From Pseudomonas sp. QS1027 (lineage in GTDB: Bacteria; Pseudomonadota; Gammaproteobacteria; Pseudomonadales; Pseudomonadaceae), in contig NZ_PHSU01000031.1 in assembly GCF_002814235.1 (NCBI RefSeq), forward strand, positions 158,040 through 222,039: a stretch of DNA of 64,000 nt, read 5' to 3'. The notes under the pieces were generated by a model, which worked only from the letters and a program-made list of their open reading frames with translations, ran no database searches and was not told where the DNA came from. The position numbers and the translations under genes were made by a program. Of the stretch, positions 1 to 7,964 are shown in pieces (position 1 is the stretch's first letter; each line of letters opens with the position of its first letter).

Positions 1-528
1 GTCGAGGGCCGAGGTCACCTCATCGAACAGGATCAGTTCCGGGCGCATGGCCAGGGCACGGGCAATCGCCACCCGCTGTTGCTGACCGCCGGACAGTTGC
101 CCGGGAAAGGCGTCGACCTTGTGCTCCATGCGCACCTTGGCGAGCAACTGCCGGGCCTCCTTTTCGGCGTCGGCGCGGCTGCGACCGAGCACCTTGCACG
201 GGGCGATCAGCAGGTTGTCCAGCACCGACAGATGCGGGAACAGGTTGTATTGCTGGAAGACAAAACCGACCCGCTTGCGCAACTCGATCAGCTCGGCCTC
301 GCGGTGCAACTGGTGCACCTCGGTGGCGCCGACGCGAATAGTCCCGCGCTGGGGTTTGAGCAGCCCGGTGATGCAGCGCAGGATTGTCGATTTACCCGAG
401 CCCGAAGGCCCGATGATGGACACTGCCTGGCCGCGCTGTACATCAAGGTCGATGCCCTTGAGCACCGCGTTGGCGCCGAACGACAGGTGCAGGTCGCGCA
501 GGCTGACGAGGGGTTCAGTAGAAGGCAT
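1..528 (-). CDS. Polar amino acid ABC transporter ATP-binding protein (3' end cut by window edge)
   Basis: This is the ATPase of a HisP/GlnQ-type amino acid importer, which powers uptake through the two permeases encoded upstream. The 176 visible codons begin MPSTEPLVSL and contain a Walker A motif (GPSGSGKST), a Q-loop in the VFQQYNLFPH context, the signature LSGGQQQR and a Walker B ending LILFDEVTSALD. The reading frame runs off the window just after Walker B, so the H-loop and C-terminus (about 70 residues in this family) are missing. The ATG at 528 lies inside the end of the upstream permease gene (14 nt overlap), which indicates translational coupling. Family is clear; the transported substrate cannot be read from the ATPase. 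Confidence 0.95.
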   Translation of the reverse strand, partial: MPSTEPLVSLRDLHLSFGANAVLKGIDLDVQRGQAVSIIGPSGSGKSTILRCITGLLKPQRGTIRVGATEVHQLHREAELIELRKRVGFVFQQYNLFPHLSVLDNLLIAPCKVLGRSRADAEKEARQLLAKVRMEHKVDAFPGQLSGGQQQRVAIARALAMRPELILFDEVTSALD

Positions 529-1189
529 AGCGTCGCTCCAGGCGTTGGGTCAGACGGGAAATCGGGTAGCAGTAGACGAAGAACAACGCCAGCACGCTGA
601 AGTAGATCAGCACGGTGAAACCGGTGCGGTTGACGGTGTTGCTGGCGATCTGCGCGGTGTCGATCAGGTCATGCACGCCCACCAGCGATGCCAGCGCGGT
701 GCCCATGGTGATCACCGCGTAGAGGTTCATCCACGGCGGCAGCATGCGTTTGAAGCACTGCGGCAGGATGATCGAGCGAAACAACTGGCCGCGACTGAAG
801 GCCAGGGAACGCGCGGCTTCCCATTGGGTGCCGGGAATCGAACCAATGGCCCCGCGAAAGATCTCGGCGACGTTGGCGCTGGCCGGCAGCGCCAGGCCGA
901 CGGTGACTTTCAGCCAGTCGGGAAACGGCAGGTAGTAGCTGCCGACATGGATCTCGAACGGGAACACGTAGGTGGTGAAGTAGATCAGCACCAGCCAGGG
1001 CGCGTTGCGAAACAGCTGCACCCAGAGCCGTGCCGGCAGGCGCAGGATCCGCAGCGGCGACAGCCCCAGCGCACCGATCAGCAAACCCAGCAGCGAACCG
1101 ATGGCAATCGCCAGCAGGCTGATCAGGATATTCTGCGCAAAGCCCACGGCCAGCGCCGGCGACCATTGCCACAAGGACTCAATGACCAT
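515..1189 (-). CDS. Amino acid ABC transporter permease (HisM/GlnP family)
   Basis: A 224-residue inner-membrane permease of the polar amino acid uptake family. The protein has about five hydrophobic segments, starting with one at residues 12-40 (VGFAQNILISLLAIAIG). The conserved EAA loop that docks on the ATPase is visible near residues 125-150 (GTQWEAARSLAFSRGQ). It overlaps the next permease by 11 nt upstream and the ATPase by 14 nt downstream, so these genes are one transcription unit. Length is normal for the family. The partner permease at 1179-1901 is a paralogue, and the two should form a heterodimer. Confidence 0.93.
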   Translation of the reverse strand: MVIESLWQWSPALAVGFAQNILISLLAIAIGSLLGLLIGALGLSPLRILRLPARLWVQLFRNAPWLVLIYFTTYVFPFEIHVGSYYLPFPDWLKVTVGLALPASANVAEIFRGAIGSIPGTQWEAARSLAFSRGQLFRSIILPQCFKRMLPPWMNLYAVITMGTALASLVGVHDLIDTAQIASNTVNRTGFTVLIYFSVLALFFVYCYPISRLTQRLERRYAFY

Positions 1190-1901
1190 AACCGGGCATC
1201 CTCAACCGCGCTTCCAACGCCCGGCCCACACAGTTGACGATAAAACTCAAAACCCCGAAAAAGCTCAGCATCAGGATCATCAGTTCCAGCACATTGTCGC
1301 TCTGGGTCCAGATCATGATCGAGGCGTAGGTGATATCGCCGACGGCAATCGCCGAGGCCACGGCAGTCATCTTCACCAGGTCGATCAGGTTGTTCACCAG
1401 CGACGGCAGGGCAAAGCGCAGGGCCAGCGGCAACTGCACGTTCCACAGCAACTGGCGACGGCTGAAGGCCAGGGAACTGGCGGCCTCCATCGTCACCGCC
1501 GGCACCGCCTCGATCCCGGCGCGCAGGGCCTCGGCATGAAAGGCGCCCTTGTGCAGGGAAATCACGATCACCACCCAGGCAAACGGCGTCAGCGGGTTGG
1601 CCGCGCCCACCGCCTGGGTCAGCAGCATGTTCAGCACCAGGAAGGCGCAGTAGAGCTGGACCAGGGTCGGTGTATTGCGCGTCACCTCGATGAACACCCG
1701 CGCCGGGCGCGACAGCGCCTTGTTCCCGCTGGTGAGCATCGCCGCCAGGGTGACCCCCGCCAGCAGACTGCCGATGATGGTCAACACGCACAGCAGCAGC
1801 GTGGTCCAGGCCCCGTCGATCAGGCTGCCGCGTTGATAGGCGTCCAGCAGGAAGCGGTAGTTGAGCCCCAGGTGGGCGGCCCACTGCACAAAGGTTTCCA
1901 T
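1179..1901 (-). CDS. Amino acid ABC transporter permease (HisQ/GlnP family)
   Basis: Second permease of the importer, 240 residues from METFVQWAAH. The frame is open further upstream, but the ATG at 1901 is chosen because it overlaps the aminotransferase stop codon as TAATG, a coupling junction, and because the upstream extension is arginine/proline-rich and unlike the family. Hydrophobic segments begin near residue 25 (GAWTTLLLCVLTIIGSLLAG). An EAA-loop equivalent is present (AVTMEAASSLAFSRRQLL). It probably pairs with the 515-1189 permease. Confidence 0.93.
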   Translation of the reverse strand: METFVQWAAHLGLNYRFLLDAYQRGSLIDGAWTTLLLCVLTIIGSLLAGVTLAAMLTSGNKALSRPARVFIEVTRNTPTLVQLYCAFLVLNMLLTQAVGAANPLTPFAWVVIVISLHKGAFHAEALRAGIEAVPAVTMEAASSLAFSRRQLLWNVQLPLALRFALPSLVNNLIDLVKMTAVASAIAVGDITYASIMIWTQSDNVLELMILMLSFFGVLSFIVNCVGRALEARLRMPGYGH

Positions 1902-3115
1902 TACGCCGGGCCCTCGACCAGGCGGGCGCAGGCGGCAGCGATCCGGCGGCCGGCTTCGCGGACACTGTCGGTGGCCGTGGCAATCGATAGACGGAACCAC
2001 GGCGACAGGCCATAGGCACTCCCCGCGACCCCGGCGACGCCCTCCTCCAGCAGATAATCCACCAGTTCGTTATCGCTGCCGATGGCCTGGCCGTCCGGAC
2101 GCAGTCGGCCAATCAGGCCGGCGCAACGGACGAAGACGAAAAACCCGCCCTCGGGTTGCAGCACCTCGAGCCCGTCGACGTCGCTCAAGGCGGCCACCAG
2201 CAGGTCACGACGTTCCTGATAAGCCGCCACTTGTGGCTTGAGGAAATCCAGCCCGCCTTCATAGGCCGCCAGGGCTGCGGCCTGGCTGACCGACGAAGCA
2301 CCGGACGCCGACTGCGACTGGACCACGCTCATGGCCGTGGTCAGCGCCTGGGGACCGGCGCCAAAGCCGATGCGCCAGCCGGTCATGGCGTAGGTCTTGG
2401 ACACGCCGCCCACCAGCAGGCAGCGCTCCTGCAGATCCGGCGCGACATTGAGCAGGTTCAGTGGTGGCTGGCCGTCAAAACGAATGTGCTCGTACAACTC
2501 ATCGAGCAGCACCAGCACCTGGGGATGGCGACGCAGCACCTCGGCCAGCGCCCGCAGTTCATCGGCGCTATAGACCGCACCGCTGGGGTTGCCCGGGCTG
2601 TTGAGGATCAGCCAGCGGGTACGCTCGCCGATCAGGCCATTCAGTTGCGCCGGGGTCAGCTTGCAGCCCTGTTCCAGGGTCGACTGGACAAACACCGGTT
2701 CGCCGCCATTGATCCGCACGCTGTCCGGGAAGGACGGCCAGTACGGCACCGGCACCAGCACTTCGTCGCCCTCGTCGAGGGTCGCGGCGAAGGCATTGAA
2801 GATGATCTGTTTCGCGCCATTGGCGATCACGATCTGGGGCAGTGCATAGTCGAGGCGATTCTCACCCTGGAGTTTGCGCCGCACCGCCTCGCGCAAGGCC
2901 AGCACGCCCGGCGTCGCGGTGTATTTGGTCGCACCGGCGGCAATCGCCGCATAGGCCGCTTCCTTGATATGCAACGGGGTATCGAAATCCGGCTCGCCGG
3001 TGGTCAGGTCAAGCACGTCGCGGCCGCCGTCGCGCAAGGCCGTGGCCCGGGACTTGGCCGCCGCATTGGCCGACAGCGAAACCTTCTGCACCCGTTTGGA
3101 CAGTCGAAGAGTCAT
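1901..3115 (-). CDS. Class I/II PLP-dependent aminotransferase (aspartate aminotransferase-like)
   Basis: A 404-residue fold-type I aminotransferase. Visible landmarks are the N-terminal LDLTTGEPDFDTP, the LNSPGNPSGAVY loop around residues 171-182, LDELYEH with Asp205 and Tyr208, the Schiff-base lysine Lys240 in GVSKTYAMTGWRIGFG, and a C-terminal WFRLSIA arginine motif for the substrate carboxylate. It lies between the permease genes and the FAD oxidase gene, sharing a TAATG junction with the former and an ATGA overlap (3112-3115) with the latter. I infer that it interconverts an imported amino acid and its 2-oxo acid, while the oxidase acts on a 2-hydroxy acid. The substrate is not determined. 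Confidence 0.9.
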   Translation of the reverse strand: MTLRLSKRVQKVSLSANAAAKSRATALRDGGRDVLDLTTGEPDFDTPLHIKEAAYAAIAAGATKYTATPGVLALREAVRRKLQGENRLDYALPQIVIANGAKQIIFNAFAATLDEGDEVLVPVPYWPSFPDSVRINGGEPVFVQSTLEQGCKLTPAQLNGLIGERTRWLILNSPGNPSGAVYSADELRALAEVLRRHPQVLVLLDELYEHIRFDGQPPLNLLNVAPDLQERCLLVGGVSKTYAMTGWRIGFGAGPQALTTAMSVVQSQSASGASSVSQAAALAAYEGGLDFLKPQVAAYQERRDLLVAALSDVDGLEVLQPEGGFFVFVRCAGLIGRLRPDGQAIGSDNELVDYLLEEGVAGVAGSAYGLSPWFRLSIATATDSVREAGRRIAAACARLVEGPA

Positions 3116-4521
3116 GGCAGTACCTTGCCTGGATTGAGCAACCCACGGGGATCGAGGGCCTGTTTGATTCGGCGCATCAGGTCCAGCTCCACCGGGCTCT
3201 TGACCTCGGCCAGCAGCGCACGCTTGCGTTGGCCGATGCCGTGCTCGGCACTGATGGAACCGCCGTGGGCGTGGGTATTGCGATGCACCAGGGCGCTGAG
3301 CGCCGCATAGTGGGCCATATGCGCTTCAACCGGCTGACCGAGGGGGGCGGCGACGTTGTAGTGCAGGTTGCCGTCGCCGAGGTGGCCGAAAGTCAGGTTG
3401 CGCACGCCGGGGAAATGTTCCTGCAACAAGGCATCGGTCTCGCGGACGAAGTCGACGATATGCGAGATCGGCAGCGAGATATCGTGCTTCATGTTGCGCC
3501 CTTCGCGGGCCTGGGCTTCGCTCATGTTTTCCCGCAGTTGCCACAGCGCGGCGCTCTGGGCCAGGCTTTCGGCGATCAGCGCATCGGCCAGCAGATTCAG
3601 TTCGAAGGCCTCGCCCAGCACCCGCTCGAAGGCATCCCGGGCATGTTCGGCGCTGTGGTTGTCGGACAGCTCCAGCAGCGCGAACCAGGCTTGCGGTGCC
3701 TGGGCGAAAGGTTGCGGGTCATCGGGAAACTGCTGGCGCAACAACGCCAGGCAGGCGGCGGACATCAGTTCGAAAGCCGTCAGGTCGGCGCCGAAGCCGG
3801 CACGGGCGTGGGACAGGAAAGCCACCGCCTGTTCCAGGGAGTCGAACGCCAGCAACGCCGTGCTCTGGGCCTTGGGCAGCGGAAAGAGCTTCAAGGTGGC
3901 GGCGGTGATAATCCCCAGGGTGCCTTCGCTGCCGATAAACAGGTCGCGCAGGTCGTAGCCGGTATTGTCCTTGCGCAGACCGCGCAAGCCGTTCCAGATA
4001 TCGCCGTCAGCAGTCACCACTTCCAGGCCCAGGGTCAGCTCGCGGGTGTTGCCATACCGCAACACCCCGGTGCCGCCGGCATTGGTACCGAGATTGCCAC
4101 CCAGGGTGCAACTGCCTTGCGCCCCCAGACTCAGGGGAAACAGGCGCCCGGCGTTACGGGCCGCGTCCTGCAGGTTCTGCAGGATGCAACCGGCCTCGAC
4201 GGTGACGGTGTCATTGTCGGTATCGATCTGGCGAATGCGGTTCATCCGATCGAGCAGCACCAGCACGCTGTTGCCGCTGGCATCCGGGGTAGCCGCACCC
4301 ATCAGGCCGGTATTACCACCCTGCACCACCAGCGGCGCACCATGGTGAGCGCAGACCCGCACCACGGCAGCGACTTCTTCGGTACTGGCCGGATGCACCA
4401 CGGCGACGACCTGGCCATGGTAGACACGGTGCTTGTCGCTGAGAAACGCACTCCCGGCAATGGAGTCCTGGACATGGGCGGCGCCCAGCAGTTGTTGCAA
4501 CTGCGCGAACAACCCACTCAT
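3112..4521 (-). CDS. FAD-linked oxidase of the GlcD / D-2-hydroxyacid dehydrogenase type
   Basis: A 469-residue VAO-family flavoprotein. The FAD-binding half has the nucleotide loop VVQGGNTGLMG near residue 65, then LGGNLGTNAGGTG and GSEGTLGIIT. The C-terminal half has the conserved GHLGDGNLHYN and AEHGIGQRK motifs that supply metal and substrate ligands in D-lactate, glycolate and D-2-hydroxyglutarate dehydrogenases. The expected reaction is oxidation of a D-2-hydroxy acid to a 2-oxo acid. It overlaps the binding-protein gene upstream (4518-4521) and the aminotransferase gene downstream by ATGA junctions, so all are co-translated. Exact substrate unknown. Confidence 0.9.
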   Translation of the reverse strand: MSGLFAQLQQLLGAAHVQDSIAGSAFLSDKHRVYHGQVVAVVHPASTEEVAAVVRVCAHHGAPLVVQGGNTGLMGAATPDASGNSVLVLLDRMNRIRQIDTDNDTVTVEAGCILQNLQDAARNAGRLFPLSLGAQGSCTLGGNLGTNAGGTGVLRYGNTRELTLGLEVVTADGDIWNGLRGLRKDNTGYDLRDLFIGSEGTLGIITAATLKLFPLPKAQSTALLAFDSLEQAVAFLSHARAGFGADLTAFELMSAACLALLRQQFPDDPQPFAQAPQAWFALLELSDNHSAEHARDAFERVLGEAFELNLLADALIAESLAQSAALWQLRENMSEAQAREGRNMKHDISLPISHIVDFVRETDALLQEHFPGVRNLTFGHLGDGNLHYNVAAPLGQPVEAHMAHYAALSALVHRNTHAHGGSISAEHGIGQRKRALLAEVKSPVELDLMRRIKQALDPRGLLNPGKVLP

Positions 4522-5339
4522 GGGAGCTGCGCCAATGGAGCTGCATCCTTGAACTGCTCATGCAGTTGCAGCAGCGCCTGGGATGGCGGCATGCCGGTGC
4601 GTTTGCCCAGTTCGATCAGCCAGCCGCTGCGGTGCCAGTCGCGGACAATCGCGTCGAGACGGGCCTGGATATCCTTTTCGCCTTTACGTACCCAGATCAC
4701 CGAGCGGGACGGGATCAGGTCGGTGGGCAAAGGAATCTCGTAGCCGGACCATTCGGCCTCGTCGAGCAGGCTGTGCATGGTCGGGCTGACGTGCACCGCG
4801 GCCACGCAACCATTGCCGCGCAGGGACAGCAGCGATTCGGACTGGCTGCGGAAGGCCTTGATCTGCGCGCCATAGACCTCCTGCAACGGCTTGGTGAAGT
4901 TGCTGCCCTGGGAAACACAGACCGGCTTACCCTTGAGGTCTTCCCAACGGGTAATCCCGGCGCCCTTGCGAATCAGCGCGGCGCCGCCGACCTCTTCGTA
5001 AGGCGTGGGCACGTAGTCGAGGATCTCGGCGCGCTCTTCGGTGAACTGCATATTGGCGATCAGCGCATCGACCTTGCCCTGCTGCAGGAACTGCACACGG
5101 TTGGGCGCCAGTACCGAGACGCTTTCCAGCTCCACGCCGAGACGCTGGGCCAGGCCCTTGGCGAGTTCGACGTTGTAGCCCTGGTGGACACCAGTGGCCG
5201 GGTTGATCGTGCCGAACGGCGGACCGCTGAGAATCACACCGATACTGATCTTGTGCCGCACCTGGATCTTGTCGAGGGTGGCATCGGCCTGGGCCAGGGA
5301 AGCGAAGAGCGCCAGGGCGAGGGGCAAATACTTGAACAT
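4518..5339 (-). CDS. Periplasmic amino acid-type substrate-binding protein, copy 1
   Basis: A 273-residue SBP_bac_3-type solute receptor. The ATG at 5339 gives a clean signal peptide (MFKYLPLALALFASLAQA, cleavage near residue 18); an upstream in-frame extension would spoil it. Mature-protein landmarks include GYNVELAKGLAQRLGV, NRVQFLQQGKVDALIANMQFTEER and WEDLKGKPVCVSQGSNF. It is a clear paralogue of the next gene upstream (5369-6202), with long matching blocks such as NRVQFLQQGKVD and RWEDLKG. It delivers solute to the two permeases and shares an ATGA overlap with the FAD oxidase gene. Confidence 0.92.
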   Translation of the reverse strand: MFKYLPLALALFASLAQADATLDKIQVRHKISIGVILSGPPFGTINPATGVHQGYNVELAKGLAQRLGVELESVSVLAPNRVQFLQQGKVDALIANMQFTEERAEILDYVPTPYEEVGGAALIRKGAGITRWEDLKGKPVCVSQGSNFTKPLQEVYGAQIKAFRSQSESLLSLRGNGCVAAVHVSPTMHSLLDEAEWSGYEIPLPTDLIPSRSVIWVRKGEKDIQARLDAIVRDWHRSGWLIELGKRTGMPPSQALLQLHEQFKDAAPLAQLP

Positions 5340-5368
5340 TGCGGGGGTATCCTTGAAGACAGGTACGG

Positions 5369-6202
5369 TCAACCCTTGAACTGGTTATGCAACTCCACCA
5401 GCGCTGGCGATTTCGGCGAGATCTGATTGCGACTCTCGGCCTCGATCAGCCAGCCGCTGCGGTGCAGGCCCTGGACCACCGTGTCCAGGCGCTTCTGGGT
5501 ATCGACCTCACCCTGACGGGTCCAGATCACCGACGGGGCCGGGTTCAACTCCGGGGTGATGGCGCGATAGTCCTGCCACTCCGGGTTGCCCGCCAACAGC
5601 GGATTGATCAGCGTCGCATCGTGGACCGCCGCCACACAGTTGTTGCCACGCAGCGCCAGCAAGGACTCCGACGAACTCTTGAAGGCTTTCAACTGCGCGC
5701 CCAGTTCACTCAGCGGCTTGACGTAGCTGCTGCCCTGGGAGGTGCACACCGGCTGCCCCTTGAGGTCTTCCCAGCGGGTGATCTTGCTGCTCTTCAACAC
5801 GGCCGCGGTACCGCCGACCTTGTAGAACGGCGTCGGCACATGGCCCAACTGACCGTCGCGCTCCGGCGTCCACTCCATATTGGCGATCAGCAGGTCGACC
5901 TTGCCCTGCTGCAGAAACTGCACACGGTTGGCCGGCAGCACCGGCACCAGCTCGACATCGACCTTCAGGTCCTGGCCCAGGGCATTGGCCAAATCCACAT
6001 TGAGGCCCTTGGGCGCCTGGGTCGATGGGTCGATGGAACCGAACGGCCCGCCGGACAGCAGCACGCCGACCACCAATTTGTGACGCTGCTCGATCTTGTC
6101 CAGGGTGGCATCGGCCTGGGCCGCAGCCACCGCCCCCAACGCCAGCACGGCGCCGATGAAAGCAGGAAGCAGGCGTTGACCCGGTGTGCGCTTGAACGAC
6201 AT
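5369..6202 (-). CDS. Periplasmic amino acid-type substrate-binding protein, copy 2 (operon leader)
   Basis: A 277-residue SBP_bac_3-type receptor, first gene of the minus-strand operon. It has a longer signal peptide (positive MSFKRTPGQR, then a hydrophobic core, cleavage near AAQA at about residue 30). The body parallels copy 1: LDKIEQRHKLVVGVLLSG, NRVQFLQQGKVDLLIANM, RWEDLKGQPVC and a C-terminal HRSGWLIE. The two tandem receptors share one set of permeases, which suggests widened or split substrate specificity after a local duplication. A 29 bp gap separates it from copy 1. Confidence 0.92.
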   Translation of the reverse strand: MSFKRTPGQRLLPAFIGAVLALGAVAAAQADATLDKIEQRHKLVVGVLLSGGPFGSIDPSTQAPKGLNVDLANALGQDLKVDVELVPVLPANRVQFLQQGKVDLLIANMEWTPERDGQLGHVPTPFYKVGGTAAVLKSSKITRWEDLKGQPVCTSQGSSYVKPLSELGAQLKAFKSSSESLLALRGNNCVAAVHDATLINPLLAGNPEWQDYRAITPELNPAPSVIWTRQGEVDTQKRLDTVVQGLHRSGWLIEAESRNQISPKSPALVELHNQFKG

Positions 6203-6445
6203 GACTATCCCCTCGATGGCAATCGGCGTATCCCGACCTTGTTGACCTGCATGCTAGGGAGCGTCACGGGCGAACGGAAATTCAAATATCTAATATTGTT
6301 ATAACTTTCTGGTTATTAGCTTTTGAGAAAAACGGCATAACCCCTGTTTACAGGGGCTTTCAGCGATCCTAATAATTTAGACTCGCCAAATACATCAGCA
6401 TCTGTAATCTATTGGCGATCGCCCTTGATATGAATTCGAACCGCC
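6203..6445. promoter_or_regulatory. Divergent promoter region between the ABC operon and its LysR regulator
   Basis: This 243 bp AT-rich interval separates two divergent start codons, the usual arrangement for LysR control. It contains a perfect 6 bp inverted repeat with a 4 nt spacer (CCCCTG-TTTA-CAGGGG, 6341-6356) and A/T-rich stretches near 6280-6320 and 6360-6390 that could hold -10 elements. Which repeat the regulator binds cannot be told by eye. Confidence 0.5.
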
Positions 6446-7303
6446 ATGCCCTCTCCGACCCTGGACCTGGAACTGCTGCGCACCTTCGTCGCGGTGGTGG
6501 ACCATCACAGTTTTGCCGAAGCCGGCCAGCACCTGGCGCGCACGCAATCGTCCGTGACCCAGCAGATGCAACGCCTGGAACAGCAGGTGGGCGTCAGCCT
6601 GTTCCAGAAACAGGGCCGACAGAAACAACTGACCGAGCCGGGTCGGCAGTTGCTGCGCCATGCCCGGCAGCTGCTGTCGCTGAATGACGAGGCGCTCAAT
6701 TCCCTGCAGGAAAGCCACTTGAGTGGCGTGCTGCGCATCGGTTCACCCCACGATATCGCCGATACCATCCTGCCGCCGATCCTCAGCCATATCGCCCGCT
6801 CGGCGCCGCGCCTGCGCCTGGAAATCGATGTCGGCCGCAGTCCCTACCTGATGGAAGACCTGCACCGGGGCAAGATCGACATGGTCATCTCCACCCGCGA
6901 AGACTCGCGCCTGCAGGGTTTTGCCCTGCGCACCTCGCCGGTGTGGTGGATCTGCTCGGCGCAGTACATCCACGTCCCCAGCGAGCCGCTGCCGCTGATT
7001 CTGGTGGAAGAACCCAGCATCTACCGGCGCTATGCCATGGAAGCACTGGAGCGTGAGGGGATTGCCTGGCGCCAGGCTTATCTGGCCTCGAACCTGATCG
7101 GCATCAAGGCGGCGATTCGCGCCGGGCTCGGGGTGACGCCGCGCAGCATGGAACTGCTGGGGCCGGATATGCGGGTACTGGGGGAGAACGATGGTTTGCC
7201 GCGTCTACCGGATGTGACCTATCACCTGTGGATCCGGCCCAATACGGTGAACCCGCTGGTGCGCCGGGCCTATGATCTGATTCGTAGCAGCCAGGGGTTG
7301 TAG
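6446..7303 (+). CDS. LysR-family transcriptional regulator
   Basis: A 285-residue LysR regulator with an N-terminal winged helix (about residues 6-65; LRTFVAVVDHHSFAEAGQHL, then SSVTQQMQRLEQQVGV) and a C-terminal co-inducer domain starting near residue 90. It is divergent from the 1-6202 operon and separated from it by 243 bp, so it is the obvious candidate activator of that operon and likely autoregulated. The ligand would be the transported compound or a derivative; this is inferred from position only. Confidence 0.9.
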   Translation: MPSPTLDLELLRTFVAVVDHHSFAEAGQHLARTQSSVTQQMQRLEQQVGVSLFQKQGRQKQLTEPGRQLLRHARQLLSLNDEALNSLQESHLSGVLRIGSPHDIADTILPPILSHIARSAPRLRLEIDVGRSPYLMEDLHRGKIDMVISTREDSRLQGFALRTSPVWWICSAQYIHVPSEPLPLILVEEPSIYRRYAMEALEREGIAWRQAYLASNLIGIKAAIRAGLGVTPRSMELLGPDMRVLGENDGLPRLPDVTYHLWIRPNTVNPLVRRAYDLIRSSQGL

Positions 7304-7321
7304 GCGCGCATCAAGCGCGCC
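7303..7321. terminator. GC-rich hairpin between convergent LysR and Lrp genes
   Basis: A perfect inverted repeat GGCGCGC-ATCAA-GCGCGCC starts at the last base of the LysR stop codon and ends two bases before the Lrp stop codon. It has no T-tract on either side, so it may be a weak bidirectional terminator or an mRNA-end stabiliser. Confidence 0.5.
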
Positions 7322-7323
7322 AG

Positions 7324-7797
7324 CTACATCGGCTCGACAGCCACCGGGACCTCAAGCCCCACCTTCACATTGCTCATCGAGACCAGTGTCTTGAAGCGCT
7401 TGACGTTATTGCTCTCGAAAAACAGCGTCCGCGTCAGTTCGGTGTATTGCTCCATGTTCCTGACCGCCAGGATCAGCACAAAATCGCTTTCGCCCGTGAC
7501 GTAATAACACTGCTGGACCTGCGGGCAAGCGAGGAAGGTGCGCTTCATGGCATCCAGCAGGTCCAGGCGCTCATTCTCCACCTCCACCGCCACAATCACC
7601 GTCAGCCCGTAACCCAGGCGCACCGGGTCCACCAACGCGACGGTCTTGCGTACGACGCCGTCCGTATTCAGCTTTTTCAAACGCCGATTCACCGCCGCGG
7701 GCGACAGGTTGACCCGGGCGCCGAGGTCCTGCTGGGAGGTGCTGGCATCCTGCTGGATGGCTTCGAGCAGGGCTAAATCGAAATGATCAAGGCTCAT
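7324..7797 (-). CDS. Lrp/AsnC-family transcriptional regulator
   Basis: A 157-residue feast/famine regulator from MSLDHFDLALLEAI. The upstream in-frame extension to 7857 is not family-like, so the ATG at 7797 is preferred. The N-terminal helix-turn-helix spans about residues 5-60 (STSQQDLGARVNLSPAAVNRRLKKL) and the RAM effector domain about 70-150. It is divergent from the amidohydrolase/ammonia-lyase pair at 7965-10504, with a 167 bp shared upstream region, so I infer that it controls those genes in response to an amino acid. Confidence 0.92.
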   Translation of the reverse strand: MSLDHFDLALLEAIQQDASTSQQDLGARVNLSPAAVNRRLKKLNTDGVVRKTVALVDPVRLGYGLTVIVAVEVENERLDLLDAMKRTFLACPQVQQCYYVTGESDFVLILAVRNMEQYTELTRTLFFESNNVKRFKTLVSMSNVKVGLEVPVAVEPM

Positions 7798-7964
7798 GGC
7801 TGACGGGTTCTCCGAGGGGCAATCGCAGGCGCTGCCAAAAATGGAATAAAAATTCATTTAAGCACCGAAAATCAAGCAATAAGTGCGCGGCATTGAAATA
7901 GGATTTACCCAACAACCGCCATCCACTCACGAACAGGCCGGACTGTCAGCCGCCGGAGAGCTCT

